From assembly GCA_024234815.1 (NCBI GenBank), contig JACKNO010000002.1, forward strand, positions 558,001 through 622,000: DNA of 64,000 bases, read 5' to 3'. Both the position numbers and the translations under genes were made by a program. The number at the start of each line of letters is the position of its first letter. The first letter of the stretch is position 1. The notes below the pieces were generated by a model. It saw only the letters and a program-made list of their open reading frames with translations. It was not told the origin of the DNA and searched no databases. The DNA comes from Pseudomonadales bacterium (GTDB lineage: Bacteria; Pseudomonadota; Gammaproteobacteria; Pseudomonadales; Halieaceae). Of the stretch, positions 44,275 to 52,033 are shown piece after piece.

Positions 44275-44457
44275 GGGATGATGGCGGTGGCCGCTATCGA
44301 CCGGTTGGTACACCATGCCAACATCCTTGAGATGGGCGGCGAGAGCTACCGGATGAAGGCCTCAATGCAGCGCCAGGGAGGGAAAAAGTCACCGACGGCA
44401 ATTAGCGGTCAACCGGTCAAGGTAGTTGACGTCCAACAACGACCCCTCGCGTCATGA
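44275..44457 (+). pseudogene. istB remnant, C-terminal part (IS21 family)
   Basis: The translated segment AIDRLVHHANILEMGGESYR followed by MK is the C-terminal signature of IstB helper ATPases (compare LLDRLTHHCHILETGNDSYR in the element at 55 kb). The ATPase domain is missing. Confidence 0.75.
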
Positions 44458-44565
44458 TATATTATACCTTTTATTTGTTCTTATATTTCAATGACTTACA
44501 TTGACTTCGACTTCGGTTTCTCACATACTGTGACTCTCCAACACAAAGTACACAGGTACACAAAA

Positions 44566-45300
44566 ATGAAAAAAAAGAGCCTTGGAGCAGGACATAGCTC
44601 CGTACTGGCACCACGCCATACTCGCTCTTTTAGTGATTACCCCGAGAATCAGCCGACGTTTTTGTCCGATCTAGAGTCCCCCATGTGTCGTATCGCAGTT
44701 CTTAGAACCAAGGGCGGCAGCGGGGAGTTCCATGGCGTGAAACTCCTTTACTCAGAGCTCTCTAAGCGCGGGAAAGGTGCGCTCATTATCAGACGAAATC
44801 CTGACCCACAATATGAGATATACAGCGTACCTGCTATCGGTAGCTTGCCGTTGCTTGCAACCTCTTCCGATAGCCCGTTAAACGTTGAGGTGCCAAACTG
44901 GCAGCCATCATCGGCATTAATTGCCTGGATTAACTCGTCCCCTACAAATGCCCTCGTTTTTACGCTCGGACGAGATAGCCAGACTACACCTGCACAACTC
45001 GACCTTGCTCGAGAATTATGTACGCACATTTTTCTCACAGTAGCTGTAGGGGTACAGGCTTCATTAGATAGCGCACGCAGACTAGCCAGCAGCTATTCTT
45101 CAAACACATCCCACAAGCTCTTCCTGTTAATGTGGAAGCGGCTAAAAGGTAACCATTGCTACGAAATCCATGACGCTGACTCATTTTCGCTCATGCCAAC
45201 GTCATGTTCTGATTATCTAAACGAAGATAGCTTCGGCTCTTCCGCCAGCGCTGTACCTTTAGACAGACTGTTGGACGATATTTGTCGTCATACTCATTAG
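44566..45300 (+). CDS. Degenerate ParA/MinD-like protein (P-loop altered), hypothetical
   Basis: The product is 244 residues from ATG 44566 (an earlier ATG at 44491 gives 269). Near the N-terminus CRIAVLRTKGGSGEFHG, followed by ELSKRGKGALII and NPDP, has the layout of the ParA deviant Walker A and second strand (KGGxGKT ... L-x-x-x-G-K-x-V-L-x-I-D-x-D-P-Q). Lys-Thr is replaced by Glu-Phe and the Asp by Arg-Asn. The remaining strands are compatible with the fold but not proven. If correct, it would bind no ATP or bind it differently. It is flanked by IS remnants. An unrelated hypothetical protein remains possible. Confidence 0.45.
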   Translation: MKKKSLGAGHSSVLAPRHTRSFSDYPENQPTFLSDLESPMCRIAVLRTKGGSGEFHGVKLLYSELSKRGKGALIIRRNPDPQYEIYSVPAIGSLPLLATSSDSPLNVEVPNWQPSSALIAWINSSPTNALVFTLGRDSQTTPAQLDLARELCTHIFLTVAVGVQASLDSARRLASSYSSNTSHKLFLLMWKRLKGNHCYEIHDADSFSLMPTSCSDYLNEDSFGSSASAVPLDRLLDDICRHTH

Positions 45301-45414
45301 TAATCCATATTTCTAATTACTTGCAGCCGCACTCTCTCCTCGTCACGACATTTCTGGCAGACCCGCATGTACCTGGCTACTGTTTGGCGTAGTGACTTCA
45401 ATTGCGGGATATCT
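45297..45414 (-). pseudogene. 3' end of an unidentified gene (first copy)
   Basis: The minus strand reads DIPQLKSLRQTVARYMRV, then CQKCRDEERVRLQV, then IRNMDY and a stop. It is the C-terminal end of a protein with a Cys-x-x-Cys motif; the 5' part has been replaced by an istB fragment at 45415. The same segment recurs at 57295-57391. Confidence 0.45.
45318..45414 (+). repeat. 97-bp direct repeat, copy 1
   Basis: Identical over all 97 bases to 57295-57391 in the same orientation, 11,977 bp away. The two copies bracket the bacteriocin-like gene, the CBASS operon and the IS elements. Confidence 0.95.
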
Positions 45415-45571
45415 TCATCTGGTAGTTTATAGAGCGAACCTCGCGCTCAGACGACTCTGCCTTGAGCAGCATCTCCAGCACGGGTATCGCTTGCTCGTAG
45501 GCTGGTGAAGCCTGGTCAGACAATGTATTGATGGCATCGGCCATGCCGTGCAGCTTTAAGGTCTTCAGTGT
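45415..45571 (-). pseudogene. istB remnant, N-terminal part (IS21 family)
   Basis: The minus strand encodes LKLHGMADAINTLSDQASPA, then EQAIPVLEMLLKAESSEREV and RSINYQMK, close to the N-terminus of the IstB at 55 kb. It breaks off after QMK at the border of the 97-bp repeat. Confidence 0.85.
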
Positions 45572-45854
45572 TGGGCGCCAGATTAATTGAAACCCGATGA
45601 CTATCTAACTCGTGGTTTTCTAGTGTTTTTACCAAACAGAACTGAAAACCAGAATCGCAAAATTTGTCGCGATATGGCAAGCCCCTAGTATCGTGGATTC
45701 CTGATAACGTTACAATTGACACAAACTGAAGGCTGGAAATTCTCGGCCCGACTGGCTCAGTTCAAGGGGACCGCTTAAAAGATGGAAACCCCACACTCTG
45801 CATGACACGAATTCCGGGGCTACGGTCACCAGGATCGGGTCATTTAGAGCCAAA

Positions 45855-46054
45855 GACCAACAGGTGTGCAACCGTTGCACACCTCGCTAAAAACCAACGC
45901 TGACAAGGCTTCCGGGGAATTTAGTGAAACTTAAGAGCAGCCTGAAGCGGGTCGCCTGGAGCCAACGTCCTACAGGTGTGCAACCGTTGTACGCCTCGCT
46001 GAAAGCCCGTTCTCGCGCGACTCCCGGGGAATTTGTCGAAACTTAAGAACAGTC
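45855..46054 (+). repeat. Two tandem ~112-bp units with 23-base palindromes
   Basis: Palindromes at 45862-45884 and 45974-45996 (arms AGGTGTGCAAC and its complement around one C) are each followed ~40 bases later by a conserved GGGGAATTT ... GAAACTTAAGA block. In the second copy the right arm has two changes that both give G-T wobbles, so pairing in RNA is kept. The 485-base gap 45572-46056 has no gene otherwise. Confidence 0.7.
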
Positions 46055-46056
46055 CT

Positions 46057-46686
46057 TCAACAAAGACCAACGCGCTTACAAAGCTTTTCTGAAATCATAT
46101 CCGCGACATCTCCAATCACACTTGCGATAAATGCAGCTGCAATTACGGTAGACTCCCCTAAGTAGGCTGCCACTGCTGCCAGAAGCGCCTTAGGAAGCGC
46201 TGGAAGCGCTGCCGCTGCAACGATTGAAAGTGCTAGCGCCTTCGCGGTCGTCTTACATGCCCTGCACTTGAATGGAGAAGCACCTGATGGCCCAGCTGAC
46301 GGAGGAGAATTGGGGGGAATTGCAGGGTGGAAGGCCATCAAATGCATTGCAAATGGTATAGACCCACCCTCCACTGACACTTCCCACTTCCCGGGATGTG
46401 GTTGATTAAACACGAACATCCGCTGCTCAGCAGATATGAACGCTCTCTCATCCCCAATTAATTTTTCGTAGACGTTATCCCCAAGGTCGCACTGCATCCT
46501 AGCATCCAAGAATGGAGGGACTAAGCCATTAGGCGTCGAGATAACTCCCAGCACAAACAAGGTTTCGTTTTTGGAGTCGGAGGCGAAACGGAATACCGGC
46601 AGCTCTATAGTGGGGTCGGGTACGACGACCTCCATGCAGGTTGCCCAATCGGGAACTGCCGCTGAGTATACTTCAGGTTCCATCAT
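46057..46686 (-). CDS. Possible halocin-C8-like bacteriocin precursor or membrane-active protein
   Basis: The 209-residue protein starts at ATG-ATG (46686) behind GGGGAG. Residues 1-120 form a beta-rich domain with PHPGKWEVSVEG as in pre-peptidase-type sandwiches. A Pro/Ser linker follows. The C-terminal 70 residues begin with CRACK (Cys141, Cys144), continue as a very hydrophobic Ala/Ile/Val segment, and end in KLCKRVGLC (Cys203, Cys209). The start and end motifs resemble, from memory, the mature halocin C8 peptide (CSACK ... ACNRAGLC). The native peptide has more Cys, so the assignment is tentative. Two membrane helices in a toxin-like protein is an alternative reading. Confidence 0.4.
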   Translation of the reverse strand: MMEPEVYSAAVPDWATCMEVVVPDPTIELPVFRFASDSKNETLFVLGVISTPNGLVPPFLDARMQCDLGDNVYEKLIGDERAFISAEQRMFVFNQPHPGKWEVSVEGGSIPFAMHLMAFHPAIPPNSPPSAGPSGASPFKCRACKTTAKALALSIVAAAALPALPKALLAAVAAYLGESTVIAAAFIASVIGDVADMISEKLCKRVGLC

Positions 46687-46836
46687 CGCACTCCCCTTCT
46701 ATATCCGACGAAGTATATTACATACAACAGAATACAGACTTAGTAACTCCCCTTACTAGGAAGGGTTAGTCTAACAATCCCAGGTCGGGGCACTTCGAAA
46801 TCACCAGTACTGGTCTTACCCCGACATGACGGAGAC

Positions 46837-47145
46837 TCAGTTAAGAGCAGTTTGATGTAATTGCTCTAGCTTACACCGCTTTCTTGGGTTGTAAAATAGT
46901 TCTATATAGTCAAATACATCGGCCCTAGCTTCGGCTCGAGTTGCATACCGCCGACGGTTCACCCGCTCACGTTTCAGCAGGCCGAAGAAACTCTCGGCAG
47001 CAGCATTATCGTAACAACTGCCCACGGCGCTCATGCTGCAAGTGATGTCATGGCCTGCCAGGAACTGCTGGTACTCGTAACTGGTGAACTGCGAGCCTCT
47101 GCCTGAATGCAGAACAATAGCCACTTTGTTCTTCACGGCTCCCAG
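46837..47145 (-). pseudogene. IS3-family transposase (OrfB) C-terminal remnant
   Basis: The segment SGRGSQFTSYEYQQFLAGHD, CYDNAAAESFFGLLKRE and the C-terminal FDYIELFYNPRKR carry the D...(35)E end of the IS3 integrase core (first Asp replaced: HSGRGSQ for HSDRGSQ). The N-terminal part is absent. Confidence 0.85.
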
Positions 47146-47493
47146 GGGACTCCATGTCCACTTCGATGAATGCCCTGAGTAACGCTTTTGAACGAATAGA
47201 GTTGCCCCCAGGTTGCCCAACTGTCGCCGAGGACCCAGGGGTATTGGATTTACTGGGATACCCCGGCATTGGAAATGTCGGGCAGACAATTACCCTGCTT
47301 AGGCCACTCGAACCGCCATGCTCCATCCAGACGGATATAGAGTTCACATGTCCACCTTCTAATGCGTACTGCTGAATTGACCACCTGCTTGCGTAAACCG
47401 CCGAAGTCTGCCACCCATTCCACGTGAAGCCTGCCACCCAAACCGGAGCAAAGCTGCCACCCACCGGAGCGTAGCGACGCGGGGTTTGCATTG

Positions 47494-48249
47494 TTACTCG
47501 GAACCGGTGGTGCTCGTCAACTTTGCCTGGCGTTTTCGCATGGACTCTCCTCTCAAATTGATCTTGTAAGCGTTGTGGACCAGCCGATCCAGGATGGCGT
47601 CAGCCAGCGTCGGATCGCCGATGACTGCATGCCACTCGTCGATGGGCAACTGGCTGGTGGCCACCGTTGAGCGGGTGCCGTGCCGATCCTCCAGAACCTC
47701 CAGCAGGTCCCGCCGGTTCTCGGCGTTGAGTTTCATCAGGCCCCAGTCGTCCAGGATCAGGACATCGACTTTGGCCAGGTCGGCCAGCAGCTTCGGGTAG
47801 CGCCCGTCGCCTTTGGCGACCATCAGTTCCCGCAACAGCCGGGTCAGTCGAATGTACTGGGCGGTGTAGCCCTCGCGGCAGGCTTTTTGAGCCAGCGCGC
47901 AGGCCAACCAGGTCTTGCCCACCCCGGTAGGACCGGTGATCAACACATTGAGGTGCTCTTTCACCCACTGGCAGGTCGCAAGGGATTGGATCAGCCCCTT
48001 GTCCAACCCCCGGGACTGCCGGTAATCGATGTCCTCCAGCGCCGCATTGTGCCGGAGCCGGGCCCGCCGTAACCGATTGGTAAGACGGCGGTTCTCACGT
48101 TCAGTGATCTCCCGGTCCACCAGCAGCCCGAGGCGTTCCTCGAAGGCCAGTTCGTCGATGTCCGGCATGGCCATCTGGTCGGCCAGGGCCGCCACCATGC
48201 CGGTAAATTTGAGGGCCTGGAGCTTGTCCAGGGTGGGATGTTTCAACAT
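47494..48249 (-). CDS. istB: IS21 helper ATPase IstB
   Basis: The product is 251 residues from ATG 48249 behind GAAGGAGAG. It has Walker A GPTGVGKTW, Walker B VLILDDWG and the AAA+ arginine regions. It loads the transposase on target DNA. It follows istA with 11 bases between stop and start. Confidence 0.93.
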   Translation of the reverse strand: MLKHPTLDKLQALKFTGMVAALADQMAMPDIDELAFEERLGLLVDREITERENRRLTNRLRRARLRHNAALEDIDYRQSRGLDKGLIQSLATCQWVKEHLNVLITGPTGVGKTWLACALAQKACREGYTAQYIRLTRLLRELMVAKGDGRYPKLLADLAKVDVLILDDWGLMKLNAENRRDLLEVLEDRHGTRSTVATSQLPIDEWHAVIGDPTLADAILDRLVHNAYKINLRGESMRKRQAKLTSTTGSE

Positions 48250-48260
48250 GGTGCTCTCCT

Positions 48261-49802
48261 TCAATGGTAGTACGCGGGACCGCGGATATTGTCGTGGGCG
48301 TCCGGCAGCGGCAGCTCCTGCTGCTCTTCCACGGGTTGCTCATCCAGCCGATGCTTGAGGATGGATTCGATGCTCTTGTAGCGGCAGCTGCCCAGGGTCA
48401 GTGCCCGCCGGCAGGCGGCCTCCAGGCGTTCGTCCCCGTAGACCTTGCCCAGGCGCAATATGCCCAGACAGGATCGGTAGGCCTGTTGCGGGTGCTTGCG
48501 CGATCCCAGTACGGTCTGGATCAGCTTCTCGGTAGCCGGCCCGGTCTTGGCGGCCCACCGCATCAAGCGTTCGGGCGACCACTCCCCGGCCTGGCGGTGC
48601 GATTCGGGCATATGTCCGGAGTCGGTGGTATGGCGCCCCTTCTGGTGCGAACGCACATGGCTGGCCACCCGGTTACCCCGGTGGAAACACTCGATGGTGT
48701 TGCGGGTGATACGCACGTCGACCTCACGCTTGATCAGGGCATAGGGCACCGAGTAGTAGTGCCCCTCAATGGCCACGTGGTAATCGATGTGCACCCGGGC
48801 TTTCTTCCACTCGGCATAGACGTAGGGTTCTGCCGGTAGCACTTGCAGCGCCGGGCGATCCAGTTGCTCGAAGTGCTCGCGGCGGCTGCCCGGCAGTTTG
48901 CGGAAGGTCCGGTTATTGAGCTTCTCCAACAGCTCACCGATGACACCATTGAGTTCCAGCAGGGAGAAGAACTGGCGGTGGCGCAGGGCGGCCAGAATCC
49001 AGCGTTCCACCACCAGTACCCCGCTCTCCGCCTTGGCCTTGTCCCGGGGGTGACGAACCCGCGCCGGGAATACTGCCACGCCGTAATGAGAGGCCATGTC
49101 CTGGTAGGTCGGATTGGCATCGGGCTCGTAGCGGTGGGCTTTGCTGACGCCGGAGCGCAGGTTGTCTGGCACGACTAGTTCCGGCACGCCCCCCAGGAAC
49201 CGGAAGGTGCGGACATGGGAGCCTATCCAGTCCGGCAGGCTCTGGCTCCAGGTCGCCTCGGCATAGGTGTAGTTGGAGGCGCCCAGCACTGCCACAAAGA
49301 TCTGGGCCTCGCGGATCTCGCCCGTCAATCGATCGATAATCGGGACGGTCTGGCCGGCGTAATCGACAAACAGTTTCTCACCGGCCCGGTGGTCCTGGCG
49401 CATGACCACATCCAGCTTGCCCCGCCAAGCCCGGTAATGTTCACAAAACCAGCTGTACTGATAGCCGTCAGGGTTCGCTTGGCGGTATTCCTGCCACAGC
49501 AGGAACAGGGTGACGCTCTTGTACTTGAGTTCCCGGCGGATAGACGCCCAGTCGGGAATGCCGCGGGCATCTGCCGGCAAGGCTGGTGGCGGTGGGAACA
49601 ACAGCCGCTCCAGGTGGGCATCGTCCAGGTCGGACGGCAGTGGCCAAGTCAGACCGGCCTCGTCGGCCCGGCGCAGGTATTCACTGACGGTGGGGCGGCC
49701 AATCCCGCAGGCCGCGGCGATCCGCCGGTTGCTCAGGCCTTTGGCCCATTTGAGGCGCAAGACCTCTTTGATTTTACGCATGGATAACCTCTTCGCTGGC
49801 AT
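48261..49802 (-). CDS. istA: IS21 transposase IstA
   Basis: The 513-residue protein has an N-terminal helix-turn-helix (LSNRRIAAACGIGRPTVSEY), and an integrase core with Asp in KLFVDYAGQ, Asp in ELVVPDNLRSG and Glu in DKAKAESGV. Starts at ATG 49802 behind GGAGGG. Intact. Confidence 0.93.
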   Translation of the reverse strand: MPAKRLSMRKIKEVLRLKWAKGLSNRRIAAACGIGRPTVSEYLRRADEAGLTWPLPSDLDDAHLERLLFPPPPALPADARGIPDWASIRRELKYKSVTLFLLWQEYRQANPDGYQYSWFCEHYRAWRGKLDVVMRQDHRAGEKLFVDYAGQTVPIIDRLTGEIREAQIFVAVLGASNYTYAEATWSQSLPDWIGSHVRTFRFLGGVPELVVPDNLRSGVSKAHRYEPDANPTYQDMASHYGVAVFPARVRHPRDKAKAESGVLVVERWILAALRHRQFFSLLELNGVIGELLEKLNNRTFRKLPGSRREHFEQLDRPALQVLPAEPYVYAEWKKARVHIDYHVAIEGHYYSVPYALIKREVDVRITRNTIECFHRGNRVASHVRSHQKGRHTTDSGHMPESHRQAGEWSPERLMRWAAKTGPATEKLIQTVLGSRKHPQQAYRSCLGILRLGKVYGDERLEAACRRALTLGSCRYKSIESILKHRLDEQPVEEQQELPLPDAHDNIRGPAYYH

Positions 49803-49994
49803 CGGACCCCCTCCGGTTGGAAAGGGGCAGAATACCGGTTAGTTATCCCGCGTCGGTTGGCTCCGAAGGGTGATCTCAGGCAGCCTGCCGGGGTGGCAGC
49901 TTTGCCGTGGAATCAGTGGCAGCTTTCGCGTGGAATGGGTGGCAGGCTTCGTCTGGAATCAGTGGCAGGCTTGGTCTGGAATACGCAACCTGCT

Positions 49995-50459
49995 CGAACC
50001 GCGTCCTCAAGCTTGATCACTATTGGCCTTATCCCATCTTCCAGTGCCAGAAAGCTCTACTTATGTCCTGTGTGCGATACGGGGAAGCTTACGCCTGGCC
50101 TTCCGGCGAGTCACATTGGTGAGATATACGGCCCTCCTGGATCAAGGCATTGGTCAGGTGCAGTTCATGGAGAGTGAACTCAATGGTAACTTTGTCGGCG
50201 GCATGATCAAGTAGCTTCATCGGTCGTCCCCGGTTACGGAATTAATCCAAGGATCGACGAGCATTTGGACTTCCGCAGGCACTCCAAAGCGATTTCTAAT
50301 ACTGGCAGTGGTGAGTTCAGGACGACATCAGTCGTTTAAGTTCGTCAACCGAAAGTGGTTTCTCTCTAGTGTGCGCGATCCGGTGGCAGGTAGGGTGGTT
50401 CAATGAATTTCTCTGCTCTATCAATAACTAAGCAATCCAATTGGCCAATTCAACATGTC
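49995..50459. other. 465-base region between IS21 and the CBASS operon
   Basis: It contains only the short ORF at 50089-50220; nothing else recognisable is seen. It includes the downstream region of the operon; no strong terminator was identified. Confidence 0.5.
50089..50220 (-). CDS. Small hypothetical protein, 43 residues
   Basis: ATG 50220 is preceded by GGGGA at a good distance. The sequence starts MKLLDHAADKVTIEFTLHEL. It recalls short proteins of the form M-K-x-x-x-H-x-x-D-x-V-T-I-x-x-x-x-x-E-L, usually slightly longer. It may be complete or truncated at its C-terminus. Confidence 0.4.
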   Translation of the reverse strand: MKLLDHAADKVTIEFTLHELHLTNALIQEGRISHQCDSPEGQA

Positions 50460-51104
50460 TCAAGGTTCGGGCCTTCTACTAGTATTCTGACCATGAGAGC
50501 TTGTTTCATCTGGTTCTGACTCTTGCTGTAGAAAACTTTGTCTATACAGCAGCTTGCAGCGTTCTATCCACAATGACATAAAGGGACGATTGTCCAGCTC
50601 CCTGCTTATATACACTTTCTTCTTATGCAACTGCTTTAAGCGCAGAAATCGATCATCAGGGATATGAAAACCAACTTCCGATGCCATATCGTAAGGGGCT
50701 CTAACACGGTTATAATCTTCCTGAGAAATCGGGCCCGCTGTATTCAATAATTCAGCGCAACCACTTTTGGTCGCTGCATACATCCTAAAGGAGCGATTAT
50801 GCGCGTCTGCGCGTCCTTTCCAGTCGACCAGGAGTTGAACAACCGAGAACCCAAATACTGCGAACGCTATTACACCTGTCCAGAGTTTCGTATCAACGTT
50901 TGCAGGCCTTAAAGAATTCTCCAGAGCAGGGTCTATAAATGCCATCGAAAGCAGATACAACGAGGTGAGCATTAATGCGACATCCAAACGCCGCGACCAT
51001 CTCCGAAATCGATCACGTTCAACGTTGTGCGCTGTACACAACATATCTGAAATGCGAAATATCTTCTTTAGTTCGCCTCGAAAATCTACTACATCGTTAG
51101 TCAT
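50460..51104 (-). CDS. SLATT-domain 2TM protein, probable CBASS effector
   Basis: The 214-residue protein has two membrane helices (about residues 41-62 and 75-94) followed by the SLATT signature WKGRADAHNRSFRMYAATKS and a helical cytoplasmic part. SLATT proteins are known as membrane effectors tied to cyclic-oligonucleotide or SLOG sensors; on activation they are thought to form pores. The start codon overlaps the stop of the CD-NTase gene (ATGA), so it is the last gene of the operon. No other effector is present. Confidence 0.8.
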   Translation of the reverse strand: MTNDVVDFRGELKKIFRISDMLCTAHNVERDRFRRWSRRLDVALMLTSLYLLSMAFIDPALENSLRPANVDTKLWTGVIAFAVFGFSVVQLLVDWKGRADAHNRSFRMYAATKSGCAELLNTAGPISQEDYNRVRAPYDMASEVGFHIPDDRFLRLKQLHKKKVYISRELDNRPFMSLWIERCKLLYRQSFLQQESEPDETSSHGQNTSRRPEP

Positions 51105-52033
51105 TCGTTACCCTCAAACATATCCCGAAAGCCTCCAATATCACGATTCGCTGTTGCATTCACTATTCGGCGATACACTCTCGACAACGCATGCGATATC
51201 CTTTGACGGTCACCGCTATTCGCTGACCCCAAATAGTCGTCGACATGTACGGATTGCCCGGTACTATCTTTTATTGGTTGCCGTACTAGATCGGTGGCTT
51301 TGCTAAAAAACTCGCGGACCATATGTGCAGTAGTACGCGGGCCTTGATAATTTCTGAATGCGGCTATCGCCAGACTTTCGATGTGGTATCCAGATAGTTG
51401 CTGTGCTTCCGGCAGACCACTATTAATAGCCTTCACCAGCTTAATAGTGGGGACAAGTTTGCCACTGCATTGCTGATTTCTCGTAGTAAGAGCCTCCTGA
51501 AAGCCGCGCGGATTTATACTGGACCATGAATTGTCCCTTGTAGCCGATTGAATTTTAAATCCTCCGTTATCACTCTTAACGGCAGGCAATAACTGGATTT
51601 CTTGTCCATCCGGGTACGTAACTGTGACCGCAAGCTCACCTGTCCTGACTTCACAACCGGCTGGCAATCGATCAGCAAGCGCTTGAGCTATAGTGGTCTT
51701 TGCCTGTTCCGGCGAACGCTCCATTTGGGTATTGTTCAGGATAAGAAGTGCATCAATATCCGAAAGCCCATCAACATATGTATTTTTTGAAACCGAACCA
51801 CCAAAATTCTGATCCACAGTTTCGTCTGTATGATCGGCAATAAGCTCTTTGATCTTATCCAGTCGATCTTTTACGAGAGTGGTATCACGATCATTATAAT
51901 TTTTAAGATAATCCGCAAAAAGTTCGCCAATGCTGGATTCAAATTCGGCGGCCTGAGCGTCTTGATTTGCAGTATCTACCCGAGACTGAATGGTTCTATG
52001 GCCCCAGTTTCGAAATCCTCCACTACCGCCCAT
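51101..52033 (-). CDS. CD-NTase (cyclic oligonucleotide synthase) of a type IV CBASS
   Basis: The 310-residue nucleotidyltransferase carries the pol-beta motif FGGSVSKNTYVDGLSDID (Gly-Gly-Ser at 78-80, Asp92 and Asp94). The expected third acidic residue, in the strand before Leu-Leu-Pro, is Gln147 (EIQLLP). The C-terminal part has the helical OAS-like end (YHIESLAIAAFRN). The N-terminus is MGGSGGFRNWG, Gly-rich and probably exposed after Met removal. It begins at the TAATG junction with the TGT-like gene behind AAAGGAGG. In CBASS this enzyme is activated by phage and makes the second messenger for the effector. Confidence 0.85.
   Translation of the reverse strand: MGGSGGFRNWGHRTIQSRVDTANQDAQAAEFESSIGELFADYLKNYNDRDTTLVKDRLDKIKELIADHTDETVDQNFGGSVSKNTYVDGLSDIDALLILNNTQMERSPEQAKTTIAQALADRLPAGCEVRTGELAVTVTYPDGQEIQLLPAVKSDNGGFKIQSATRDNSWSSINPRGFQEALTTRNQQCSGKLVPTIKLVKAINSGLPEAQQLSGYHIESLAIAAFRNYQGPRTTAHMVREFFSKATDLVRQPIKDSTGQSVHVDDYLGSANSGDRQRISHALSRVYRRIVNATANRDIGGFRDMFEGNE

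Larger units (their letters stand above)
47390..49987. mobile_element. IS21-family element 1, intact, with 7-bp target duplication
   Basis: The 2,598-base element has ends beginning TGCGTA in inverted orientation. The direct repeat ACCTGCT flanks it at 47383-47389 and 49988-49994. Several internal copies of a GTGGCAG-(C/G)-TT ... TGGAAT motif lie near both ends, as is usual for transposase binding in IS21 elements. Confidence 0.92.

Noticed and set aside
45516..45722. 68-codon minus-strand ORF
   Set aside because: It overlaps the istB remnant in another frame and shows no coding features.
45855..46054. CRISPR array or integron attC sites
   Set aside because: Only two palindromic units, variable in between; no cas genes, no integron integrase, and no attC core motifs.
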